Assembly: GCA_026986355.1 (NCBI GenBank)
Contig: JALSOO010000197.1
Span: forward strand, 1-8,126
Length of the DNA stretch: 8,126 nucleotides
Source of the DNA: Campylobacteraceae bacterium
Lineage (GTDB): Bacteria > Campylobacterota > Campylobacteria > Campylobacterales > Sulfurovaceae
Reading direction: 5' to 3'
A program made the translations under genes and the position numbers. Positions 1-5,164 of the stretch are shown piece after piece (within the stretch, counting starts at the first letter, position 1; the number at the start of each line of letters is the position of its first letter). The notes below the pieces were generated by a model. That model was not told the origin of the DNA. It saw nothing but the letters and a program-made list of their open reading frames with translations, and made no database searches.

Positions 1-1580
1 GTTTGTGATTTTTTAGCTACCAAAAATTTGGAACGTTTACCTTTGTCCATAGTGGCAAGTCCTACAGGACACTGGTGTCCACCTGCTCCTGAACAGTGTC
101 TAGCTCTTATACAACCTGCACTTATCATAAAACCTCTGGCTATATTGATAAAATCAGCACCATAGGCAAAGAGTTCTATAGCATCATCAGGAGTCAATAC
201 TTTTTCACTGGCTATCAACTTTAGTCTATCTCTGACACCCTCTTTTTCTAGTTCGCTAACTACTATATCCAAAGAGTTTTGAATAGAGATTCCTACTCTA
301 CTCATCATCTCTCTAGGAGCTGTAGCACTTCCTCCATCTCCACCATCAATGGTTAAAAAGTCGGGATAGGCTCTATTCTCTTCTACTCTTTTTTTTATCT
401 CTTTTGAGTACTCTTGAAAATTCTCTCTGGTTGATATAACTATCTTGACTCCTACAGGTTTTTCTGATAGTTTTTGTAACTCTCCAATAAAATCAAATAG
501 CTCTTCTACTGATGAAGCATACGGAAAACGGTTGGGACTATATAGTGGTTTCCCCTCTTCTACACCACGATTATAGGCTACAGATGCTGTTACCTTTTCT
601 GCCAAGAGTTTACCACCTGTCTGTTTTGCACCTTGGGCTATCTTTATCTCGGTCATTTTAGCAAACTTCATCACTTTTTGGTATCTAAGTTTATCAAAAT
701 TTCCATCTTTATCTTTAACACCATATAGACCTGAACCGATTTGTAGAACAATATCTGGGATATTATCAAGTGGGGTTTTTGGGAAAAATGCCAAAGGTTG
801 AGACCAATCAATACGATATAAGCACATCCGTTTGGCATCAAAACTATATGTCTCTTTCTCTTTTGACCGAATAACCATACTTCTATATAGATTGATAGCT
901 ATATACTCATTGAGTACCAATTTTACAATTCTAAAGATAAACTTGGCAAACCATGTTCCCTCTTTTATAGTCAAAAAACGGTTCTCATCAGGATTATCAC
1001 TACATTGATGACTTTTTAAAAAGTTTGATGTCAATGAACCCTCTCCTGTATTGATAGGAAATTTACCAATATACGCTCCTTGTGCAAAGGCTCGTGTAGC
1101 CTCTGGGCTTATAGACCCATCACTCATAGCAGAACGACCTATGACACTTTTAGTTATAAATGGATATTTGTGTCGCTCTCCAAATGTAACGCTTAGATTA
1201 TTGTTGACCTCATCATCATTTAAAACAAAGTTTGCATGACGGAACAATTTACTATTTTGACCAAATGGTTTTGAGAGTGAAAAAGAGTACATAAGTGATT
1301 TTTTATGTGAAGCTTTATTGACCCAATCGACCTTTTCATAAGAATCATAGTAGGTTTCATCTCCAAAATATTGACGCATTGGGTCACGAAGTAGATGAAA
1401 AAAGTAACGCATTCTACCAATAACGGGATAGTTTATTAAAAGTTGATTGGTACGCTGTACAAATCTATCATAGATATAGAGATTAATTAAGATAAAAAGT
1501 AATAAAATAGATGCAACTTTAAAAAAGAGACTCCATTGATGCGTTAAAATATGTTGACTAAAATTTACAAGCTCTTCCAT
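1..1580 (-). CDS. FMN-binding glutamate synthase family protein (GltB2-like), membrane-anchored; C-terminus cut off by the window edge
   Basis: The frame is open from an ATG at 1580 to the window edge, giving 526 visible residues without a stop. Residues about 18-37 form one hydrophobic helix, so the protein is probably anchored in the inner membrane. The following segment (residues 50-75, including YPVIGRMRYFFHLLRDP) matches the characteristic start of the stand-alone FMN-binding glutamate synthase family (COG0069, as in B. subtilis YerD). The rest is the FMN-binding TIM-barrel domain of glutamate synthase, with a glycine-rich loop at residues 412-422 (DGGDGGSATAP) and a late cysteine cluster C490, C496, C504 followed by PVGLAT. 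In GOGAT these cysteines bind an Fe-S cluster. The glutaminase domain of true GltB is absent, so the physiological reaction is unknown. The start lies three bases after the second DoxX stop, implying cotranscription and coupling. Family is confident, substrate is not. Confidence 0.88.
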   Translation of the reverse strand, partial: MEELVNFSQHILTHQWSLFFKVASILLLFILINLYIYDRFVQRTNQLLINYPVIGRMRYFFHLLRDPMRQYFGDETYYDSYEKVDWVNKASHKKSLMYSFSLSKPFGQNSKLFRHANFVLNDDEVNNNLSVTFGERHKYPFITKSVIGRSAMSDGSISPEATRAFAQGAYIGKFPINTGEGSLTSNFLKSHQCSDNPDENRFLTIKEGTWFAKFIFRIVKLVLNEYIAINLYRSMVIRSKEKETYSFDAKRMCLYRIDWSQPLAFFPKTPLDNIPDIVLQIGSGLYGVKDKDGNFDKLRYQKVMKFAKMTEIKIAQGAKQTGGKLLAEKVTASVAYNRGVEEGKPLYSPNRFPYASSVEELFDFIGELQKLSEKPVGVKIVISTRENFQEYSKEIKKRVEENRAYPDFLTIDGGDGGSATAPREMMSRVGISIQNSLDIVVSELEKEGVRDRLKLIASEKVLTPDDAIELFAYGADFINIARGFMISAGCIRARHCSGAGGHQCPVGLATMDKGKRSKFLVAKKSQ

Positions 1581-1583
1581 TTC

Positions 1584-2024
1584 CTATCTCTCTTTACCAA
1601 AGATTAAAAAATCCAAAGAGAACTTTCCTGCTCCATGAGAGAGTAAAAGAGATAGAAACAAGAAGTAATATGTAGGAATCTCAAATCCATTATTTGCTAC
1701 TGAAAAGCCGTTTGATATATGTACTGTAAATATAGCAACAACCATAATAACCATAAGAGGAATCGTAATCAATCGAGTAAAAAGACCTAAAACAAGGAGT
1801 ATTACACCCATAATCTCTACAGATGCTGTAAGAAGTGTAGCAAAAGAGGCAAATGGAATGCCAAGAGAAGAGAACCACTCTGAAGTGGTATCAAAGTTAT
1901 TCCATTTGGTCAAAGCAGGTGTATAAAATCCATAAGCAAGAGCTAATCGTATAAATAAGAGTGAGAAACTCTGAAAGTAGTTAAATAATACAGAAAGTTC
2001 TAAATAAAAATCTTTTAAACGCAT
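1584..2024 (-). CDS. DoxX-family membrane protein, HvfX-like (second paralog)
   Basis: This 146-residue protein has about four transmembrane helices (roughly residues 20-38, 60-82, 86-104 and 115-135), the usual size and topology of DoxX proteins. It shares blocks with the neighbour at 2074-2508: FQS-SLLF-RLA-AYGF, LGLFTRLI, MVVAI-TVH, NGFEIP-YY and SHGAGKFS. These blocks resemble the DoxX proteins in hvf/bufferin copper-RiPP clusters, which I recall being named HvfX and linked to maturation of the precursor. Charged or metal-capable residues inside or near the membrane include R26, E70, H102, E116, H130 and K134. Where the first copy has E34, this copy has T36, a possible functional difference. 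The SD is AGGA seven bases before the ATG. The gene sits between the first DoxX gene (49-bp gap) and the FMN protein (3-bp gap). The exact biochemical role is unknown. Confidence 0.85.
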   Translation of the reverse strand: MRLKDFYLELSVLFNYFQSFSLLFIRLALAYGFYTPALTKWNNFDTTSEWFSSLGIPFASFATLLTASVEIMGVILLVLGLFTRLITIPLMVIMVVAIFTVHISNGFSVANNGFEIPTYYFLFLSLLLSHGAGKFSLDFLIFGKER

Positions 2025-2073
2025 AGATATTTCCTAAAATATATTTTTGATGAAATAGTAGCAGAATTTACCA

Positions 2074-2508
2074 CTACTTCTTCTCAAATAGAAAATAATC
2101 TATAGAAAACTTTCCTGCTCCATGTGATAGAAATATAAATAGAAATAGCATATAGTATAGAGGTATCTCAAAACCATTGTCTCCTGCTGAAAAACCATGA
2201 GCTAAATGTACGGTCATAATAGCAACAACCATAACAACTATTAGAGGTATAGATATAAGTCGGGTAAAGAGACCTAGAGTTAATAGAACAACACCCAATA
2301 TCTCAGTGGTTGCAGAGATATAGGCATTGAGTGTGGGAAAGGGAATCCCCATTGTTCCAAACCATGTAGCTATGCCATCTATATCTTTCCATTTCATCAG
2401 AGCAGGTTCTAAAAAACCGTAAGCAACAGCTAGTCGAGCAAAGAGTAGAGAGAGCGATTGAAAATTTTGTAATATATCTTTTGAGAGTGAATAGACTTTT
2501 TGTAACAT
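2074..2508 (-). CDS. DoxX-family membrane protein, HvfX-like (first paralog)
   Basis: This 144-residue, four-helix inner-membrane protein of the DoxX family has conserved blocks at residues 24-40 (ARLAVAYGFLEPALMKW), 52-58 (TMGIPFP), 69-103 (containing LGLFTRLI and MVVAIMTVH) and 111-137 (NGFEIPLYY to HGAGKFS). R25, E34, E69, H101, E114, H129 and K133 are polar residues in or beside predicted helices. The sequence resembles DoxX proteins encoded with HvfA/bufferin-type RiPP precursors, and here a KCG-repeat secreted peptide is indeed the next gene upstream. The SD AAAGGA lies about six bases before the ATG. A hairpin terminator (2536-2578) separates it from that peptide gene, and no clear promoter lies between, so expression probably depends on readthrough. 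Generic DoxX proteins have also been linked to thiosulfate:quinone oxidoreductase and redox stress; the context favours the RiPP-linked type. Confidence 0.87.
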   Translation of the reverse strand: MLQKVYSLSKDILQNFQSLSLLFARLAVAYGFLEPALMKWKDIDGIATWFGTMGIPFPTLNAYISATTEILGVVLLTLGLFTRLISIPLIVVMVVAIMTVHLAHGFSAGDNGFEIPLYYMLFLFIFLSHGAGKFSIDYFLFEKK

Positions 2509-2535
2509 AATAAATCCTTTGATAAATATATGATT

Positions 2536-2578
2536 AAAGAGAGAAAATGGGTAGCTTAAAAGGGAGAAAAGCTACCCA
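2536..2578 (-). terminator. Hairpin terminator or attenuator between the KCG-peptide gene and the DoxX genes
   Basis: A perfect 10-bp inverted repeat (TGGGTAGCTT at 2548-2557, AAGCTACCCA at 2569-2578) encloses an 11-nt loop. On the minus strand it is followed by a T-rich run with a few C residues, TTTTCTCTCTTT. It lies 27 bp after the stop of the secreted-peptide gene and 39 bp before the start of the first DoxX gene. The interrupted T tract suggests incomplete termination, which would favour abundant short precursor mRNA with some readthrough into the membrane-protein genes. Confidence 0.75.
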
Positions 2579-2605
2579 ATACAAGAGAGTTTTAAATAGT
2601 ATTAA

Positions 2606-2812
2606 CTATTTTCCACCTCCACATTTACCTGTACCACATTTAGAAGTCGTTGTATTTTTTTCATCACTACTTGTACCACATTTTCCTGTGCCACACTTGC
2701 CTGTACCACACTTTGCAGTTGGTTCAGATGCACCATCTTCACTTGCTACAGCATTTACTGTAAATGCCATTATTCCTAGAGCTATTAATGAGCTTAAGAT
2801 TAGTTGTTTCAT
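2606..2812 (-). CDS. Small secreted KCG-repeat peptide, HvfA/bufferin-like RiPP metallophore precursor candidate
   Basis: This 68-residue protein has a clear Sec signal peptide (MKQLILSS start, hydrophobic core about residues 4-18, likely cleavage after A24 in NAVA-SED). The mature part of about 44 residues is low-complexity and contains five KCG motifs, with cysteines at 35, 40, 45, 59 and 64. The first three are spaced exactly five residues apart (KCGTG unit), then a 13-residue Ser/Thr-rich linker (SSDEKNTTTS), then two more. This organisation resembles HvfA of Haemophilus and related bufferins, whose EGKCG cysteines are converted by a DUF692 (MNIO) enzyme to copper-binding oxazolone/thioamide groups. 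Two HvfX-like DoxX genes follow directly, supporting that reading. Here Thr mostly replaces Glu in the unit, and no MNIO gene is in the window. An unmodified metal-binding peptide is the alternative. The SD AAGGA lies seven bases before the ATG; a TATAAT promoter is just upstream. Confidence 0.8.
   Translation of the reverse strand: MKQLILSSLIALGIMAFTVNAVASEDGASEPTAKCGTGKCGTGKCGTSSDEKNTTTSKCGTGKCGGGK
2618..2713 (-). repeat. In-frame tandem repeat encoding KCG units
   Basis: Five copies of a Lys-Cys-Gly unit are encoded here, most within a 15-bp period for KCGTG. On the plus strand the copies read as variants of CCACA(T/C)TT(A/T)CCTGT. Codons differ between copies (for instance GGT, GGC and GGA-type glycine variation), so the units have drifted at DNA level while the peptide motif is kept. 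Copies 1-3 are adjacent, and copies 4-5 follow a 13-residue linker. Confidence 0.85.
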
Positions 2813-2842
2813 TTGTTAATCCTTATGTTTAAATGTACTCAA

Positions 2843-2848
2843 ATTATA
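2843..2848 (-). promoter_or_regulatory. -10 box of the KCG-peptide gene promoter
   Basis: A perfect TATAAT on the minus strand sits 30 bp before the ATG at 2812, placing the transcription start near 2836 and giving a leader of about 24 nt that contains the SD AAGGA. No good -35 hexamer is present, as is common in Campylobacterota; a dyad symmetry lies in that position instead (2868-2887). Confidence 0.65.
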
Positions 2849-2867
2849 GCATATTATAAATATATCT

Positions 2868-2887
2868 TATGTCACATATGTTACATA
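2868..2887. promoter_or_regulatory. CRP/FNR-geometry operator candidate upstream of the KCG-peptide gene
   Basis: A 20-bp imperfect palindrome, TATGTCACATATGTTACATA, has a single mismatched pair (2873/2882). Its core is TGTCA-N6-TTACA, the 5-6-5 half-site arrangement of CRP-type operators (TGTGA-N6-TCACA), one base away from consensus in each half. Centred near -41.5 from the inferred start, it sits where class II activators bind. A Crp/Fnr-type regulator is encoded in this window at 5767-6444. It lies just after the ABC ATPase stop codon and has no T tract, so it does not look like a terminator. The identity of the bound protein is inference. Confidence 0.5.
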
Positions 2888-2889
2888 TC

Positions 2890-3546
2890 TTATCTAACTA
2901 TCTTCTCCTCTAAGATTTGATTTTCAAGTTTATAACTTTTATCACATAAGTTAGCCATCTCTTCATCATGAGTTACGAGTATCATACCTGCATTGTGTCT
3001 CTTTATATACTCCAATAAAACGTCCATAACCAGTTTTGCAGTCTCTTTGTCTAGATTTCCTGTCGGTTCATCAGCAAAAATAAGTTTAGGTTTTTTACTA
3101 AGAACTCTAGCGATAGATACACGTTGTTGTTGTCCACCTGATAGCTCTCCAATTTTTTGTTGCATAAGCTCTTGTATCTCTAAACGCTCTAATAATGAGT
3201 TATCAATAGTTTCATTTGCCAAAAGAGTAGCAATCTCTAAGTTCTCAATAGCTTTCATACCTTTAAATAGATAGTGAGCTTGAAATACAATTCCCAATTT
3301 ATTCCGTCTAATCTCTTCAAGCTTATCATTAGATAGTGAGTATATCTTTTGGTCAAAAATCTCTACTTCCCCACTATTTGGAGGGATAAATGATGAGAAT
3401 ATATGTAAAAGTGTAGATTTACCCGAACCACTACGTCCAAGTATAGCAATAGACTCTCTCTCTTTAATTTCAAAATTGATATTTGAAAAGAGAGGATAGT
3501 CAAAGGCATGAGCAATATTTTTTGCTTTTAAAACTGTTTTTGGCAT
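2890..3546 (-). CDS. ABC transporter ATP-binding protein, LolD/MacB type
   Basis: This is a complete 218-residue nucleotide-binding subunit. Visible motifs are Walker A GRSGSGKST (37-45), Q-loop Q89, signature LSGGQ (135-139, followed by QQRVSIARVL), Walker B LIFADE (155-160), D-loop GNLD and switch H193 in VTHDEE. The size and the ADEPTGNLD motif place it in the LolD/MacB/FtsE branch, whose members energise lipoprotein release or other mechanotransmission rather than solute import. No MacB/LolC-type permease is encoded in the window, so its partner must be elsewhere. It is the last gene of the run starting at 5110, 17 bp after the thioredoxin-fold gene. The SD before the ATG is weak (AAAGAA). 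The ATPase family is certain; the transported substrate cannot be told. Confidence 0.9.
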   Translation of the reverse strand: MPKTVLKAKNIAHAFDYPLFSNINFEIKERESIAILGRSGSGKSTLLHIFSSFIPPNSGEVEIFDQKIYSLSNDKLEEIRRNKLGIVFQAHYLFKGMKAIENLEIATLLANETIDNSLLERLEIQELMQQKIGELSGGQQQRVSIARVLSKKPKLIFADEPTGNLDKETAKLVMDVLLEYIKRHNAGMILVTHDEEMANLCDKSYKLENQILEEKIVR

Positions 3547-3563
3547 CTTTTGATTCTTTATAA

Positions 3564-3911
3564 TTAATTTTTTAAAAAGGTCTCTTTGTAGACCTCTTCA
3601 TTATAAGCTACATGAACTTTGTTATTATCATATTCGATAACAGGTCGCTTGATTAGATAGTTCTCTTTTGCCATCCATTTAATCTTATCTTCATCATTAA
3701 GCTTTAGCTCTTTTAGTTTTAAATCTCTATACTTTTTACCTCTACTATTAAATAGAAGATGTATATCAACTTGCTTTAACCACTCACGGATTTTCTCTTC
3801 ATCTACCGATTCTAATTTGTAGTCTACAAAATCAAACTCTATATTGTTCTCTCTCATAAATTTTCGTGCTTTTCCTACTGTTGAGCAGGTTTTTATACCA
3901 TATATTGTCAT
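3564..3911 (-). CDS. ArsC/Spx-family thioredoxin-fold protein (YffB-like)
   Basis: The ATG at 3911 is preferred over an in-frame ATG at 3950 because a strong SD (AAAGGAT, four bases upstream) precedes it, it does not overlap the hydrolase gene, and it yields the family's standard length (115 residues). The protein begins MTIYGIKTCSTVGKA, the beta strand and active-site loop of ArsC/Spx proteins, with C9 as the single conserved cysteine; the CxxC partner is V12. The C-terminal IKRPVIEYDNNKVHVAYNE (87-105) is the hallmark KRP motif that contacts the active site. Members include glutaredoxin-dependent arsenate reductases, YffB and Spx. There is no arsenic-resistance gene nearby, so a YffB-type thiol/redox role is more likely than arsenate reduction. 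It is cotranscribed with its neighbours (13-bp and 17-bp gaps). Confidence 0.85.
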   Translation of the reverse strand: MTIYGIKTCSTVGKARKFMRENNIEFDFVDYKLESVDEEKIREWLKQVDIHLLFNSRGKKYRDLKLKELKLNDEDKIKWMAKENYLIKRPVIEYDNNKVHVAYNEEVYKETFLKN

Positions 3912-3924
3912 TTTAATCCTTTGT

Positions 3925-4650
3925 TTAATGTATAAACCATCTACCATCATAAGGTAGAAGTATATCTTTGAATGTTATCCATGCATCGTGTGAAAAGAGT
4001 GCATTTTGAACCAATGTTGTATCGGGTGCTATGCTCATTAGCAGAGGAATAGCTAGATAGATAACTATGGTTTGTATCTTATCTTTGGTTGTTTTGAACT
4101 TACCAAATTTCATTGCTGTACCCAATGATTTTTTTACTCGTCTATTTCTCAAATCTACGCTATATGTCTCATCTAAAATAAGATGAACAAAATAACCCAT
4201 TGTAACCATAAATCCATAGACCCAAGAGACTAGAGAGTTTAGGCTAAAGAGGTATTGCATCAAGATAGATACGATAATCCCCCAAATAAGAGCAACAGGG
4301 ATAGAGTGAAACATACCTCTATGTTTTGAGATTTTACGAAAAATATCAAGCAGAGCATATCTAATACCTACAAATACTAAACCTGCTACAGTAAACATCT
4401 CAATAAGTGAATAGGTAGAGGATTTGACAAAAATTATCATAATAGTCATTAGTAAGGATAAGACATTAAATCCTACTCTAATAGACTTAGAGTGTGCAGA
4501 GTCTACATCAGGTAGTAGTCCACCAAGTGTTCCTAATCCAAAAGCATAAACAGCCTCTTGTGGGGATAGAACCTCCATAGACAATAGTGTTCCAGAGACT
4601 ATAGCAGAAGCAACAGAGGCTACCATAAAGTGTGTATTGAAATTTGCCAT
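3925..4650 (-). CDS. Membrane-bound metal-dependent hydrolase, YdjM/DUF457 family
   Basis: This 241-residue polytopic membrane protein has about five to six hydrophobic helices (roughly 12-28, 61-76, 84-100, 117-134, 142-159 and 192-208). The metal-ligand pattern of the YdjM/DUF457 family is complete: H7 in NFNTHF, D48 and D50 in PDVDS, H110 and H115 in KHRGMFHS, and H156 with D160 in HLILDE. These residues would form a metal centre at the membrane face. E. coli YdjM is an SOS-regulated member; phospholipase-like activity has been proposed for the family but the substrate is unknown. It starts one base after the lipoprotein stop (TAA-A-ATG), with no strong SD of its own, so translation is probably coupled to that gene. 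The family call is solid; the reaction is not known. Confidence 0.85.
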   Translation of the reverse strand: MANFNTHFMVASVASAIVSGTLLSMEVLSPQEAVYAFGLGTLGGLLPDVDSAHSKSIRVGFNVLSLLMTIMIIFVKSSTYSLIEMFTVAGLVFVGIRYALLDIFRKISKHRGMFHSIPVALIWGIIVSILMQYLFSLNSLVSWVYGFMVTMGYFVHLILDETYSVDLRNRRVKKSLGTAMKFGKFKTTKDKIQTIVIYLAIPLLMSIAPDTTLVQNALFSHDAWITFKDILLPYDGRWFIH

Positions 4651-4651
4651 T

Positions 4652-5110
4652 TTATCTGTCTACTTTTGTTATAAGTTTATGGCTATATCCTAAAATATGT
4701 TCTACTACTTGTTGACCTTTAAATAGAAACATATAGGGTTTTGGTGTGAGTAGTTTACCTGTTCTAGTAGGTGTTGCGATAGATGTCTCTACTAGCCAAC
4801 CCCTCCATGCAATAGCTCCACCATAGGCAAAACCTTTTCTTTTGTAGGCTCTTTTGGGTGTTCCATACTTATATTGGGATAGATTGGCACGAGGTATTTT
4901 ATTGGAGCAGTAACTGCGTATGGCATTGATATAGTTTATCGGTTTTTCTCCATACTCTTTGTCTATAATGGGTTGATTCTCAACTCTATTGTTTCTTGTA
5001 ACTCCTGTACCAATACCACCTAATGATATTTGTGGTGTTGGTGCAGGTATACAACCTGAAAAAAATGGTATTAAGATAGATAAGGTTATTAGTTTTAATC
5101 TCTTGTTCAT
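4652..5110 (-). CDS. Uncharacterised lipoprotein
   Basis: This is a 152-residue protein with a basic N-terminus (MNKRLK), a hydrophobic stretch (residues 7-17) and a lipobox-like FFSGC ending at C20, so it should be lipidated and anchored in the envelope. After a proline-rich, flexible segment (21-50), the remainder (about 55-152) is compact, basic and aromatic-rich, with one further cysteine (C68) and the stretch GFAYGGAIAWRGWLVET (93-109). I do not recognise a domain. The ATG at 5110 has an SD (AGGAAAA) and a possible -10 upstream. It heads the packed run 5110-2890 and is translationally coupled to the YdjM-like hydrolase, suggesting a joint role at the membrane. Confidence 0.75.
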   Translation of the reverse strand: MNKRLKLITLSILIPFFSGCIPAPTPQISLGGIGTGVTRNNRVENQPIIDKEYGEKPINYINAIRSYCSNKIPRANLSQYKYGTPKRAYKRKGFAYGGAIAWRGWLVETSIATPTRTGKLLTPKPYMFLFKGQQVVEHILGYSHKLITKVDR

Positions 5111-5132
5111 TATTTTCCTATTTTTTATTTTT

Positions 5133-5138
5133 AATATA
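5133..5138 (-). promoter_or_regulatory. Possible -10 box for the lipoprotein operon
   Basis: TATATT on the minus strand, 22 bp before the lipoprotein ATG, would start transcription near 5127 and leave a short leader containing the SD. No hairpin terminator is visible between the heat-shock gene stop (5165) and this box, so readthrough from upstream is also possible. Confidence 0.35.
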
Positions 5139-5164
5139 GCAAAATCTTGAAAAAGAGAGATTAA

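Noticed and set aside
1051..1420. Short open frames on both strands inside the FMN-binding glutamate synthase gene
   Set aside because: They overlap a long conserved coding frame, lack SD sequences and encode no recognisable protein.
2025..2073. Weak inverted repeat between the two DoxX genes as a terminator
   Set aside because: Only about 5 bp of stem (AGTAG/CTACT) with a large loop and no real T tract; cotranscription is more likely.
2618..2713. Regular short repeats that could suggest a CRISPR or satellite array
   Set aside because: The period is 15 bp, in frame, and the copies encode KCG units with synonymous variation, so they are protein repeats.
2606..2812. Classical metallothionein
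   Set aside because: It has a signal peptide and only KCG motifs at five-residue spacing, rather than CxC/CxxC clusters; the DoxX neighbours point to the HvfA/bufferin class.
2547..2819. Plus-strand open frame with PVPH repeats opposite the KCG-peptide gene
   Set aside because: It is the antisense of the KCG repeat and the terminator stem, has no SD, and the minus-strand frame has a promoter, SD and signal peptide.
3912..3950. N-terminal extension of the ArsC/Spx protein from the ATG at 3950
   Set aside because: It would overlap the upstream hydrolase gene, and the ATG at 3911 has a strong SD and gives the standard family N-terminus MTIYGIKTCS.
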